A stretch of 64,000 nt of DNA from NCBI RefSeq assembly GCF_011090165.1, contig NZ_JAADJT010000001.1, positions 248,001 through 312,000 of the forward strand. The letters run 5' to 3'. The notes beneath the pieces were generated by a model. The model was given only the letters and a program-made list of their open reading frames with translations, had not been told where the DNA came from and made no database searches. This DNA is from Duganella aceris. Its GTDB lineage: Bacteria > Pseudomonadota > Gammaproteobacteria > Burkholderiales > Burkholderiaceae_D. Made by a program: the position numbers and the translations under genes. How positions within the stretch are numbered: the stretch's first letter is position 1; every line of letters begins with the position of its first letter. This document shows positions 14,940-24,142 of this stretch, piece after piece.

Positions 14940-17777
14940 TCAGCTGATTTCAAGGTCGCTGGACAAACCGACGCGGCGACGCTCGCCGCCCAGCACCAGC
15001 GGTCCGGTCAGATTGGTCAGCAGCCGCACCTCGCCGTCGGCCACCGACTGGTCCAGCTGCTGCATCAGGCGCGGGAAGATGCCATCCTCCCGCGTCGCCT
15101 TGGTGCTGTACAGCGCCGCCCACGCGTTGCGGCCGGAACGCTTGGCGACGTACAGACCCTGGTCGGCCAGCTCCACCACCTGCGACCATGAGAGCAAACG
15201 CGGTTGCTCCGGCATGAACGGGAAACAGGCGAAGCCGATCGAGCAGGTCTTGTTCAGCCGCACGCCGTCCGGCAGTTCGAACGCGCGTTCCGCCACGGCG
15301 CGGCGCATGCGCTCCGCCACCAGATGCGCATCGTCGCGATGGGTGGCGCGCGCCAGCACCAGGAATTCCTCGCCGCCCCAGCGGATCACATAATCCGATT
15401 CGCGGAACACCTCGCGCAGCCGCTCCTGCATCTGCACCAGCACCACGTCGCCGGCGGCGTGGCCGTAGCGGTCGTTGACTTCCTTGAAGTGGTCCAGGTC
15501 GACCATGAAGAACACCAGGTCCTTCGGCATGTGGATATCGCATTCGGTCAGCTCGCGATGCTGGCCGGCGTCGTAACCGCGCAAGCTCATGGCCACGTCG
15601 GCATCGACGTTCTGCAGGAAGAAACGGCGGTTGCGCAAGCCGGTCAGCTGGTCGGTCAGACTGACCTCCTCCAGCGCCTTGTAGGCCTGCTCCAGCTCCA
15701 GGTTCTTCTCCAGCAGCTGGTTCTGCGTCGCCGCCACCTGGCGATAGGCGCTGGCGTTGTCCAGCGCGATCGCACCGTAGGCGCACAGCGTGCGGAAGAT
15801 CAGCCGTTCGCGCTCGCCGTAGGCGCGCGCGTGCAGCGACTGCACCGTCATCACGCCCAGCACGCGCTGGCCCACGCGCAGCGGCGCGAACAACAGGCTC
15901 AAGGTCGGCAGCGTGCCAGGGATCAGGTTCGGCGTCACGCCCTCCTCATCGAGCTCGATGAAGATCTCGCGCCGCTCGCGCACGCAGCGCGCCGAATTGG
16001 CGTTGGGGTCGGAGGCCGGTACCCGCACCGCCTGCAAGGGCTTGCCCGCCTCGACGCCGAAGGCGCAGACCAGCGTCTGGCCGTCCGGCTCCAGCAGGAA
16101 CACGGAAAAGTGCGTCGCGTCGAGCAGGCCGTGGACGTGGCGGTCCAGCGCGCGGAACACCGCCGCCGCATCGAGATGGGCGGTGATCTCCTGGCCGATC
16201 GCGCTCAAGTGCTCCAGCGTGGCGCTGGTCTGCTGCAGCACCTCGGCGCGCTGCGCCTCGGCGGCGGCCAGCTGGCGGTGGTGCTCGCCCTCGGTCTGCG
16301 CGCGCTCGGTCTGGTACTGCACCTGCATCGCGATGGCGCGGTTGGTGGCTTGCTGGCTGTGCGTCAGATCGCGCGAGGCGCCGGCGCGCAAGGCGATCGA
16401 ATAGGCGCGTTCGTAATCGCCGATGGCGGCGTACTCGCGCGCCGTGGCGTCGAGCAGCGCGCCGGGCACGGTGTAGCCCTCGATGGTGGCGGCGATCTCC
16501 AGCGCCAGCAGCAGATAATGCAGCACCGCGTTGGGCGCGACCATCAGCTCCGGGCCGGGCAGCTGGTGGCGCGCGTGGATGTCGGCCAGCACGTTGAGCG
16601 CCGCGATCTGGCTCGACGCGTCGCCATGCTCGCGCGCCAGCGCCAGCGCGCCCTCGGCGGCGGCCAGCGCATCGGCCGGCCGCGCCAGATGCGACAGCGC
16701 GTGCGCCTGGCCGCGCCGCGCGCTGCTCTGGAAATCGTTCTGGCACAGCGCGTCGCCGCGCGCGGCCAGGCGGGTGAAGCTTTCCAGCGCGGCGGCGTGG
16801 TTGCCCAGGTCCAGCGCCAGGTCGCCCTGGTATTCCAGCGCCACCGCGTAGGCGCGCGAACCGGACAACGGCGACAAGGTCGCCAGCGCCTCGCGCAGCA
16901 GGCTTTGCGCCGCCTCGCGCTGGCCCAGCTGGCGCAGCGTTTCGGCGGTCTGCATCAGGCACATGCCGATGCTCAGCGGCCAGCCGGTCGGGCGCGCCAG
17001 ATCCAGGCCGCGCTGCATCCAGTCCAGCGCCGCCTCGTGCGCGTTCAGATTGGTGAAGCCGTTGCCGATGTTGGTGGCGACGATGATGGCGCGGCGGATC
17101 TGGCCGGTGGCCAGCGCGGTCTCGAAGCTGAGCATCAGGTGGCCGATGGCGCGGCCGTATTCGCTGCGCTGGAAGGCGCAGGTGCCGAAGTAGTCGCTGA
17201 TCCAGCCGGCGGCGATCACCGGCGCGCCGCTCAGGTCGGCGTCGAAGCGGCCGCTCCATTGCTGTTGCGCCGCCTGCCAGTCGCTGAAGGCGTCGCAGAT
17301 GCCGGCGGCGGCGTCGATGACGTCGATCCGCACCGGGTCGGCGGCCGCGCGCGCGGCGGCGGCGGCCTGTTCGAGCCAGTCGTCGCCGGCGGCGCTGTTG
17401 CCGCCGTCGTTGGACGTCCAGGCCATCACCCAGCAGGCGTCGACGCGGCAAGCGGCGGCGGCGGCGCCGTCCCCCACCTGGCGGCACAGTTGCAGCGCTT
17501 GTCCCGCCTGGTGTTGGGCGGCGTCGAGTTCGCCGCGCAGCCAGGCGGATTCGGCGCTGGTCAGCAGCGCGCGGGCGCGCAGCAGATCGGCCTCGGCGGG
17601 CGCCAGCAGCGACAACAACGGCGTCACCTCGGCCCACAGACGCTGCGCGCGCAGCGGGTCGCGCTGGCGCGTGTGCCAGGCTAGCGCCGCCAGCAACGGC
17701 ACGCGTGCCGCACCCTGCGTTTCCGGCAACGCCGCATCCCACCGCGCCAGCTCTTCGTCGAGCGCAAACATGTCCAC
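14940..17777 (-). CDS. TPR-GAF-GGDEF diguanylate cyclase
   Basis: About 945 residues. The N-terminal 480 residues are TPR-like helical repeats, followed by a short coiled coil (QYQTERAQTEGEHHRQLAAAEAQRAEVLQQ) and a GAF domain (about 530-690). A linker helix (about 695-720) leads into a GGDEF domain (about 725-920), with RWGGEEF as the active site. The RESD motif five residues before GGEEF matches the RxxD inhibitory site, so c-di-GMP product feedback is likely. It is cytoplasmic, with no membrane segment. GTG 17777 has AAGGAAG 7 nt upstream and is preferred over ATG 17771 and TTG 17810. The TPR and GAF parts probably sense a partner protein and a small ligand; neither is identifiable. Confidence 0.88.
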   Translation of the reverse strand: MDMFALDEELARWDAALPETQGAARVPLLAALAWHTRQRDPLRAQRLWAEVTPLLSLLAPAEADLLRARALLTSAESAWLRGELDAAQHQAGQALQLCRQVGDGAAAAACRVDACWVMAWTSNDGGNSAAGDDWLEQAAAAARAAADPVRIDVIDAAAGICDAFSDWQAAQQQWSGRFDADLSGAPVIAAGWISDYFGTCAFQRSEYGRAIGHLMLSFETALATGQIRRAIIVATNIGNGFTNLNAHEAALDWMQRGLDLARPTGWPLSIGMCLMQTAETLRQLGQREAAQSLLREALATLSPLSGSRAYAVALEYQGDLALDLGNHAAALESFTRLAARGDALCQNDFQSSARRGQAHALSHLARPADALAAAEGALALAREHGDASSQIAALNVLADIHARHQLPGPELMVAPNAVLHYLLLALEIAATIEGYTVPGALLDATAREYAAIGDYERAYSIALRAGASRDLTHSQQATNRAIAMQVQYQTERAQTEGEHHRQLAAAEAQRAEVLQQTSATLEHLSAIGQEITAHLDAAAVFRALDRHVHGLLDATHFSVFLLEPDGQTLVCAFGVEAGKPLQAVRVPASDPNANSARCVRERREIFIELDEEGVTPNLIPGTLPTLSLLFAPLRVGQRVLGVMTVQSLHARAYGERERLIFRTLCAYGAIALDNASAYRQVAATQNQLLEKNLELEQAYKALEEVSLTDQLTGLRNRRFFLQNVDADVAMSLRGYDAGQHRELTECDIHMPKDLVFFMVDLDHFKEVNDRYGHAAGDVVLVQMQERLREVFRESDYVIRWGGEEFLVLARATHRDDAHLVAERMRRAVAERAFELPDGVRLNKTCSIGFACFPFMPEQPRLLSWSQVVELADQGLYVAKRSGRNAWAALYSTKATREDGIFPRLMQQLDQSVADGEVRLLTNLTGPLVLGGERRRVGLSSDLEIS

Positions 17778-17942
17778 CAAATGACTTCCTTCTGCTGTGT
17801 GCTTCGTCAACGCTTGCTGCGCTGCTACAGCATTATTCCACAGTTTACGGGCGGCATTACAACCGACTTTTAAGTGACTGAAAGTAAAGAGAATTTATTT
17901 CACTACGGAATTAATTTGATGTATTAAACATCATCATGATGC

Positions 17943-18449
17943 CTAGTCGGTAACCATCACCTGAACTTTTTGCAGGTGATGGTCGATGGTCGGCTGCAGC
18001 TTGGCGGCCAGCGCCTTGACGTCGGGATCGGCGGCTTTTTTCTGCGCCTCGACCACCTGTTGATACGCCGCCTTGTGGTCGCTGACGCCGGCGTTGGCCA
18101 GGTAGACCTTGTCGAAGGCGGCGCCGCTCAGCTTGTCGAGCCTGGCCGCCATTTTCTTGTGTTTGGCGTCGGGCTCGGTCGGCAACGTGAAATTCTTGCT
18201 TTGCGCCACTTCCTGCACCGCCTGCAAGCCTTTGGTGTGGTCGTCCACCATCTGCTGGGCGAAGGCCTTCACATCCTGCGTGGTGGAGCGCTTCAGCGCG
18301 ATATGGCCGGCGGCCACCTCCGCCATATTGGCCTGGGCCAGCGCGCGCAGGATCTTCTGGTCGCCCCGGCTCAGGCCTTGGGCATGCGCCGCCGTGGCGC
18401 CCAGCAGCGCCAGCGCCAGCGCGATGCCGCGCAGTGTCTTATTGTTCAT
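17943..18449 (-). CDS. DUF4142 family exported protein
   Basis: 168 residues with a signal peptide (MNNKTLRGIALALALLGATAAHA, cleavage about residue 23). The mature part is a helical bundle with the DUF4142 pattern: ALAQANMAEVAAGHIALKRSTTQDVKAFAQQMVDDHTKGLQAV and a C-terminal LAAKLQPTIDHHLQKVQVM. These periplasmic proteins resemble ferritin-like four-helix bundles; their role is unknown, though they are often found with stress genes. It is a single-gene unit; the HxlR gene upstream is on the same strand, 101 nt away. Confidence 0.88.
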   Translation of the reverse strand: MNNKTLRGIALALALLGATAAHAQGLSRGDQKILRALAQANMAEVAAGHIALKRSTTQDVKAFAQQMVDDHTKGLQAVQEVAQSKNFTLPTEPDAKHKKMAARLDKLSGAAFDKVYLANAGVSDHKAAYQQVVEAQKKAADPDVKALAAKLQPTIDHHLQKVQVMVTD

Positions 18450-18550
18450 GTGAATCTCCTGTCATCGTTGCGGAAGCAAATTCTACGGACGATGACAGAA
18501 GCCGGACGCACCTTACGGCTGGACAATAGCGCGTCCGGTCAAGCTCCCTG

Positions 18551-19045
18551 TCAGCAAGCGTGCTTGCTGATCTCGATCAGGCGGGTGCGCATGACGTCGG
18601 TGGCGGCCGGTCCCGGCGCGAACATATAGTCCTCGTCGTTGATGGCCAGGCCGCTGTTGGCGTCGACCAGCACCTGGTCGGCCGGCTTGCCGGTCTCGCG
18701 GCTCACCACCAGCAGGCTCGCGCCTTCGGGCGCCAGGTGGTCGTTGCCCCAGGCGATGAAGGCCAGCAGCACCGGTTTGAAGTCGCGCCCGGACTTGGTC
18801 AGCAGATATTCATAGCGCGGTGGACGGGCGCTGTACTGGCGCCGCTCCATCAGGCCGCCCTCGACCAGCCCGGCCAGGCGGCGGGTCAACATATTAGGGG
18901 CGATCTTCAGGCTCTTTTCGAACTCGTCGAAGCGCGATAGGCCATAGAAAGCGTCGCGCAGGATCAGGATACTCCACCACTCGCCAACTTTGCCAAGGCT
19001 GCGGGCGATGGGGCAAGGCATGCGGCCAAAATCGGTATGTTTCAT
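18551..19045 (-). CDS. HxlR-family transcriptional regulator
   Basis: 164 residues. Residues 10-100 form the HxlR winged helix, with MPCPIARSLGKVGEWWSILILRDAFYGLSRFDEFEKSLKIAPNMLTRRL matching the family pattern of an N-terminal Cys followed by W..LILRD, F..F...L.I....L..RL. The Cys at residue 11 is the one that senses thiol or aldehyde stress in some relatives. A C-terminal extension of about 60 residues (from VVSRETGKPADQVLVDANSG) is characteristic of one HxlR subgroup. The target is not evident; a promoter gap of more than 400 bp lies upstream. Confidence 0.9.
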   Translation of the reverse strand: MKHTDFGRMPCPIARSLGKVGEWWSILILRDAFYGLSRFDEFEKSLKIAPNMLTRRLAGLVEGGLMERRQYSARPPRYEYLLTKSGRDFKPVLLAFIAWGNDHLAPEGASLLVVSRETGKPADQVLVDANSGLAINDEDYMFAPGPAATDVMRTRLIEISKHAC

Positions 19046-19508
19046 TTTTGAACTCCTTGATTCCAGGGTTATCTAACAAAAATCAGCGAAAACGGACTGC
19101 GTCAAACCGGGTGACTTGCATGTTAGGTGCAAGAATGTGTGACTTTTGTGGGTGATGTCACCGCTGTGACAATGTGTGTATATTCATGCGTCAATTTCAT
19201 CTCCTTTTTTGCGCCGGAACCGGCGACATTTCTCCTATGAAAAACCCATTTTTTCGACCCCATTTTCAGACGCGAAAAAGGGCCAAAAAACCACACTAAA
19301 AACTCTCCAAAAATCACTATATTTCCACAGGCCAATTTCCGTGTAATATGTGAACATTCGCGAGAATGTTGATCCACGGTAAAATTCTTCCTGTAGATCA
19401 ATTCGCGAACCTGGTGGCTACCACACAGGAATCCGGATTTGATAAAAAGTCTCTGGATCCCCGTAGCCATCGCTTGATTGCTGCGCACCTCAAAAACGTG
19501 TGTGAAAA
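19046..19508 (+). other. 463-bp AT-rich intergenic region upstream of a small exported protein
   Basis: This stretch is markedly richer in A/T than its surroundings (many A and T runs, for example around 19200-19340) and separates the HxlR gene from the divergent small gene at 19509. I see no convincing protein-coding frame: a minus-strand frame over 19123-19488 has no ribosome site and an untypical composition. It likely holds promoter elements for both flanking genes, perhaps with a long leader for the 19509 gene. Confidence 0.4.
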
Positions 19509-19799
19509 ATGAAAAATACTGTTAAAGCCATTGCCCTCGTTCTGTTCAGCCTGCCTTTGATCGCCAGCGCCGCTGGTAAAGTCGCGACCGGTTCGATGCA
19601 AGTGAGCTTCGTGGTCAAAGAGTCCTGCACCGTGCAGGCGACCACCACCACCGCCGCCAAGACCCCGGCCGTGGCCTGCCAGCTCAACACCCCGTATCAA
19701 ATGACCCGCAGCGCCGACAAGGCCGCCGCCAGCTCCAGCGACACCGCCATGGCGATCCGCCCTGAATCCGGCGCCCAGGACTGGACCATCACCTTCTAA
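19509..19799 (+). CDS. Small exported protein, possible fimbrial/spore-coat-U-like subunit
   Basis: 96 residues with a signal peptide (MKNTVKAIALVLFSLPLIASA, about 21). The mature part of about 75 residues begins like a fimbrial or SCPU beta domain (MQVSFVVKESCTVQ), has two cysteines (ESC and VAC) able to form one disulphide, and ends WTITF, a C-terminal alternating hydrophobic strand as in chaperone-usher subunits. It is only about half the length of a normal SCPU domain (about 130-150). It converges on the chaperone-usher operon (54-nt gap between stops). A role as a minor or major pilus subunit is inference from position and the end strand. Confidence 0.6.
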   Translation: MKNTVKAIALVLFSLPLIASAAGKVATGSMQVSFVVKESCTVQATTTTAAKTPAVACQLNTPYQMTRSADKAAASSSDTAMAIRPESGAQDWTITF

Positions 19800-19853
19800 G
19801 CACCACCCCGCCGCACCGCGCGCGCGGCCACGCCGCCGCGCCCACACTCCCCC

Positions 19854-20879
19854 TCAGAACGACACCGTGGCCGTAATCGTGTCCTTGTAGTCGCCCGGCG
19901 ACGGCGTGGCCTGCGACGGCACCAGGCCGTACACGGTCTGGTTGTAGGTCGTGCCATCCCCGGTGCCGCTCAGCGCCACCGTGCCGCCGGTGCCGTCGCC
20001 CAGGCTGGCCCCATTCAATGTGTTGGATATCTGGTAGGACACCGTCTCCGCGGTGCCGGTGTTTTTCATCTTGCGCGCGGTCATGGTGCCGTTGGCGCCC
20101 GCCGAGAACGCGATCTTGTAGGCGGTGTTCTTGCTGCACTGGATGCTCATGCTGGACGTGGTGCTCACCGCGCTGTTCAGCAGATTACTGTTGGGGAAGA
20201 CCAGGCTGCCGACATTGATGTTGCAGTCGTTAATGACATTGGCGCGCACCTGGAACGGCATCGCCACCGAGGTCCCCAGCGTGCAGTCGCCCAGGCCGGT
20301 CAGGAAGAAGATATAGCGCATCAGCACGCTGCCGGCGCCGAAGTTCGACGTGAAGCTCAGGTTGTCCGGTCCGACGTCGAGCCCCGCCAGCGTGCTGTCC
20401 GCGTTGAGCTTGCCGAACAGGTTGACGTCCTGCACCAGCGAACCGACCCCGCCGGTCTTGGTCAGATTGAAGGTGATCAGGTTGGACGGGGTGCCGGTGC
20501 CGGCCCAGCCGCCCCAGATCTTCGCCGCCGAATAGCTGGCGTCGGTGTAGAGGTTGTAGTTGACCGCCTTGCTGCCGTTGCCCAACTGCCGCGGCGCGGT
20601 GACGGTGGCCGATGAATTCGATCCGCCGCCCAGGTACAGGCACACGGTGGCGTTGGGGAACAGCAGCCCGGCGACGAAACTGGTCCAGGTGCAGGTGACC
20701 TTGAAGTTGGCGCTGGCATAGACATCGGTGCTGGAGATCGAGCTCACGGTGGGAAACACGATGTCGCTCTGCGCCACCGTGCAGCTGTCGGCGCGCGCCT
20801 GGCCGCACAGCAGCGCCAGCAGCAAACCCAGCGCCGGCATCCAGCGCCGCGCCAGGCGGGAAAAGATCGCGTTGATCAT
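19854..20879 (-). CDS. Spore coat U domain protein, Csu-type tip adhesin-like
   Basis: 341 residues with a signal peptide (ALGLLLALLCGQARA, cleavage about 29-30). Two SCPU domains follow. The first is about 30-165 (DSCTVAQSDIVFPTVSSISS...) and the second about 195-341 (DCNINVGSLVFPNSNLLNSAV, MSIQCSKNTAYKIAFSAG), ending DTITATVSF. Two-domain SCPU proteins are the tip adhesins (CsuE-like) of archaic chaperone-usher pili. The gene starts in an ATGA overlap with the usher and is third in the operon. Function in adhesion or biofilm is known for the family and inferred here. Confidence 0.85.
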   Translation of the reverse strand: MINAIFSRLARRWMPALGLLLALLCGQARADSCTVAQSDIVFPTVSSISSTDVYASANFKVTCTWTSFVAGLLFPNATVCLYLGGGSNSSATVTAPRQLGNGSKAVNYNLYTDASYSAAKIWGGWAGTGTPSNLITFNLTKTGGVGSLVQDVNLFGKLNADSTLAGLDVGPDNLSFTSNFGAGSVLMRYIFFLTGLGDCTLGTSVAMPFQVRANVINDCNINVGSLVFPNSNLLNSAVSTTSSMSIQCSKNTAYKIAFSAGANGTMTARKMKNTGTAETVSYQISNTLNGASLGDGTGGTVALSGTGDGTTYNQTVYGLVPSQATPSPGDYKDTITATVSF

Positions 20880-23179
20880 TGCACGCTCCTGCAAATAAAT
20901 GGACCGATGGTCGGCATCGCGTCGCCCTTGACCGCCACATACGGGAACTCGACGATGCAGGCGACGCCGCCGACGTTCAGCCGCAGGCGGTTCAACGGCG
21001 CCAGGTGGTCGACGAAGGTGACTCCGTCGAAGCCGACCACGGTGAGGCCGCCGCTCTGTTCGTGCAGCACTTCGATGCCGGCCGCCAGCGGCTTGCCGTC
21101 GGCGCCGTGCAGCACCACGCTGGCCGCCTCGTAGTGCTCCACCGAGAACCGCGCCAGCACCCCCGACAACCGCGCCGGCACCACCGACTGGCTGGTGCTG
21201 GAGATGCGGGCGTCGAGCGGCAGCGACGAGGTGTCGATGGCGACCTGGTTGGCCAGGTAGGGATTCAGGTTGGGCACCAGCAGGTAACCGCTGCTGCTGG
21301 TCTTGCCGATGACGCGGTTTTCCTGCAGCACCGGCACGCCGCCGACGCCGTCGGTCGACACCAGCGCGAAGCCGGCGCCGACCTGGCGCGCCGCGTGCAC
21401 CCCGCCGTCCATCAGCACCAGCGCGCCCGCCACGTCCACCGAGGTGGCGCGGGTGCCGGCGTTTTCCACCGTCAGCGCGGTGACCTGGCCGTAGTTGCCC
21501 AGATAAGTGGCCTGCGCCTGGCGCAGCGGCGTGCCGTTGGTGTCCATCGATTGCAGGCCCCAGCCGAAGCCGCCGCCGTAGTCGGCCGAGCGCTGCAGGG
21601 TCAGGCTGGTGCTGCGCACGCCGTTCTGGCGGCTGCTGCTGGCGTTGGCGGAAATGCGGTCGCCGAACGAGCCGCTGAGACTGAAGAACACGCCGCGCGC
21701 ATTGTCGTCGCGCAGATCGCGGAAGGCGCTGGCGCTCAGGTACAGTCCCAGCCCCAGGCTGGCCGAATACGACAGCGCGGCGATGCGGGCCGGCGGCACC
21801 AGCGGGGCGCGGAAATTGACCATGCTCAGGCCGATGCCCTGGCCGCCGAACAGCGACAGGTTGAAGTTGATGCGGTCGCTGGCCAGCGTGCCGCCGCCGC
21901 TGTCGCGCGTGCCGAGGTCGCTGTAGCGCGGGGTCGCGCGCTGCGACGACAGGTCGATGCTGAAGCGCGGACTCAGGTATTGATAGCCGAGCGTCGCCTG
22001 TCCGCCCCGGCCCCGGCCGCCGCTGCCGGCCACCGAGGCGCTGACCACACCCACCTGCCCCATCCGCAGCAGCGCGCCGACGCCGCCGTTGGCCACGCCG
22101 TTGCCGGCCTCGCCGTGCGTCTCCAGGGTCAGGTTGTCGGTGATGCCGCGCCGCAGCGAGCCGCTGACCGCCGGCGTGCGCTGGTAGCCGAAGGAATCGG
22201 TGGTGTAGCCCTTGCGCAGCACGCCCAGCTCGACCGAATAATCGACCAGGCCCTCGGCCAGCATGCGGGTGTCGACGTACAGCGGCACCGTGGTCGAGAC
22301 CGCGCGGCCGGCGGCGTCGCGCGTCACCAGCGTGGCCTGGCCGGCGCCGTTGATGCCGGACACCTGGTTGATGACGAAGGGACCGGACGGCACCGCCGTC
22401 TCGACCTGGCGCGCGCCGTTGATGTACAGGCTGACCGCGCTCGGCACCACCGCCGAACCGGCCAGCGTGGCGGCCGGGAAGGTCAGCAGGTCGGGCCGCA
22501 GGTCGAAGCTCTTGCGCCATTGCACGCCGCCCATGCGCAGCGAACGGGTCCAGGTCAGCGAGGACGAAATCAGATCGCCGACCTGCCAGGTTTCCAGCGT
22601 GTCGGGATCGGAGTGCACCCAGGCGGTGTCGAAGCGGATGTATTCCTTGCGCTGGCTGCTGTAATTGAACACGCCGGTGCTGGTGAGCACGCCGCCGGCG
22701 TTGAAGTAGCGTATTTCGTTGGCCACCGAGGTGCTGGCGTCCCTGCCGAAGCGGGTGAAGGCGTCGTAGTTGACGACCGCGCCGGGGGTGACCACCGCCG
22801 GCCGGGTCTGGCGCACCGCGCGCCCGGACAAGGCCACCGGCGCGCGCAGCGCGTCGGCCAGCCGCAGCGCGATGCTCTGCCGCGCCGCGTCGTAGGAATA
22901 CACCAGGCCCTTGACCTGGTCGAGGTCGAACTCGTCCCGGCCCTCGACGCCGAACAGCTTCGGGTCCAGTTCCAGATCGCGCAGGTTCTGCACGCTGCTG
23001 CGCAAACCCGAGGTCTTACCTTGGGTAAACCTCAGTATCAGGCCTGTCGCTTCGCCGTTCAAGGTTACCTCCAGAAAAAGCTCTTCGTCCTGCGGCGGCG
23101 CCACCACCGGCGTTTGCCCGTGGGCGACCGCCATGGCGACCCATGTCAACAACGTCAGGTAAATCAACCGGCTCCACAT
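20876..23179 (-). CDS. Fimbrial outer-membrane usher protein (FimD/PapC/CsuD-like)
   Basis: 767 residues. Signal peptide about 1-22. The N-terminal domain that receives chaperone-subunit complexes lies at about 35-150 (ELFLEVTLNGEATGLILRF). The beta-barrel with internal plug lies at about 160-640 (INGARQVETAVPSGPFVINQV), with C-terminal domains to 767 (VVGFDGVTFVDHLAPLNRLRL, FPYVAVKGDA). The length suits the shorter CsuD-type ushers. It lies 6 nt after the chaperone gene and overlaps the SCPU adhesin gene by 4 nt. It exports and assembles pilus subunits at the outer membrane. Confidence 0.92.
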   Translation of the reverse strand: MWSRLIYLTLLTWVAMAVAHGQTPVVAPPQDEELFLEVTLNGEATGLILRFTQGKTSGLRSSVQNLRDLELDPKLFGVEGRDEFDLDQVKGLVYSYDAARQSIALRLADALRAPVALSGRAVRQTRPAVVTPGAVVNYDAFTRFGRDASTSVANEIRYFNAGGVLTSTGVFNYSSQRKEYIRFDTAWVHSDPDTLETWQVGDLISSSLTWTRSLRMGGVQWRKSFDLRPDLLTFPAATLAGSAVVPSAVSLYINGARQVETAVPSGPFVINQVSGINGAGQATLVTRDAAGRAVSTTVPLYVDTRMLAEGLVDYSVELGVLRKGYTTDSFGYQRTPAVSGSLRRGITDNLTLETHGEAGNGVANGGVGALLRMGQVGVVSASVAGSGGRGRGGQATLGYQYLSPRFSIDLSSQRATPRYSDLGTRDSGGGTLASDRINFNLSLFGGQGIGLSMVNFRAPLVPPARIAALSYSASLGLGLYLSASAFRDLRDDNARGVFFSLSGSFGDRISANASSSRQNGVRSTSLTLQRSADYGGGFGWGLQSMDTNGTPLRQAQATYLGNYGQVTALTVENAGTRATSVDVAGALVLMDGGVHAARQVGAGFALVSTDGVGGVPVLQENRVIGKTSSSGYLLVPNLNPYLANQVAIDTSSLPLDARISSTSQSVVPARLSGVLARFSVEHYEAASVVLHGADGKPLAAGIEVLHEQSGGLTVVGFDGVTFVDHLAPLNRLRLNVGGVACIVEFPYVAVKGDAMPTIGPFICRSVQ

Positions 23180-23185
23180 CCCGGT

Positions 23186-23935
23186 CTATTCCACCTTGGC
23201 CACGGTGCTGGCGCTCGCCGGGCGCGAATTGATGTTGGCTTTCACCGCCAGCACCCCGTTCAGATCCGACTCGTCCGGCGTCGGCAGGCGCCACTCGCGC
23301 ACCCGGCCGGCCAGCACATAGCCGAACAATCCCGACGCGATGACGAACTGCTTGCCGGCGGCGTTGCTTAATTCCAACGCCCCGATCTGCGCCCGCTGGT
23401 TACCGCTGTTGCGGACTCGCAACATCCAATGGCCGTCTTTTTTGCCGACCGCCCAGACCAGCGCCGGCACACCGCGATCGTCGGCCGGCAGCACGAACAT
23501 CGGCACCGAATAGCGCAGGCGGATATCGACGCCGGTGGCGGGGCCGTTCTCGTCCTTGGGGATCTCGTCGATCAGGATGCGGTAGCACAGTTCGGCGCCG
23601 GGCAATTGCTCGCTGCGCCGGACCAGGCGAATGATCTGGCTGCTCTTGGCGCCGATCTGGATGATCGGCGGGCTGGCCACCACGTCCTGGGTCGGCGTCA
23701 GCACGTCGTCGCCATCCTTTTGTTCCCACAGGTAGACGCGGACCTGGCCGTAAACCGGCGCCTCGCCCAGGTTTTGCAGGTTGATGCCGGTGGCGCCCTG
23801 CCCCGGGCGCAGATTGATCATGACCGGCGAGATCTGCAGGTTGGCCGCCCAGGCCTGAAGCGCCGGCAACGCCAGCATGCAAGCGACGATCCAGTGCAGG
23901 GCGAGGCCCGGTTTGCGCGCTTGTATGCCAGCCAT
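23186..23935 (-). CDS. Periplasmic fimbrial chaperone
   Basis: 249 residues with a signal peptide (VACMLALPALQAWA, cleavage about 30) and two Ig-like domains. The first has the family strand pattern ISPVMINLRPGQGATGINLQNLGEAPVYGQVRVYLWEQ and the subunit-binding segment AKSSQIIRLVRR; the second begins near GVDIRLRYSVPMFVLP. It caps pilus subunits by donor-strand complementation and hands them to the usher downstream. GGAGG lies 5 nt before ATG 23935. It is the first gene of the operon, with a 207-nt gap to the divergent REC-AraC gene, a candidate regulator. Confidence 0.9.
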   Translation of the reverse strand: MAGIQARKPGLALHWIVACMLALPALQAWAANLQISPVMINLRPGQGATGINLQNLGEAPVYGQVRVYLWEQKDGDDVLTPTQDVVASPPIIQIGAKSSQIIRLVRRSEQLPGAELCYRILIDEIPKDENGPATGVDIRLRYSVPMFVLPADDRGVPALVWAVGKKDGHWMLRVRNSGNQRAQIGALELSNAAGKQFVIASGLFGYVLAGRVREWRLPTPDESDLNGVLAVKANINSRPASASTVAKVE

Positions 23936-24142
23936 TCAACCTCCAGGAAAACATCGGGATGTTCTTAACATTGCTCCCACTCAACAGTCGAGTCATTATT
24001 CCTGATCTAAAAAATCCTTGCTTTTGCTACAAGCGACAGAAGTTCGTTACGAGTAGAAAACTATCAAAAAAATTTGAAAGATAGGCATAATACGCAACAG
24101 GGCGTGATAAAACTTTATCAACCATGTTTCAAGGGCCGAGCC

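Noticed and set aside
19123..19488. Minus-strand frame in the AT-rich intergenic region
   Set aside because: No ribosome site, irregular composition and no recognisable family; treated as non-coding.
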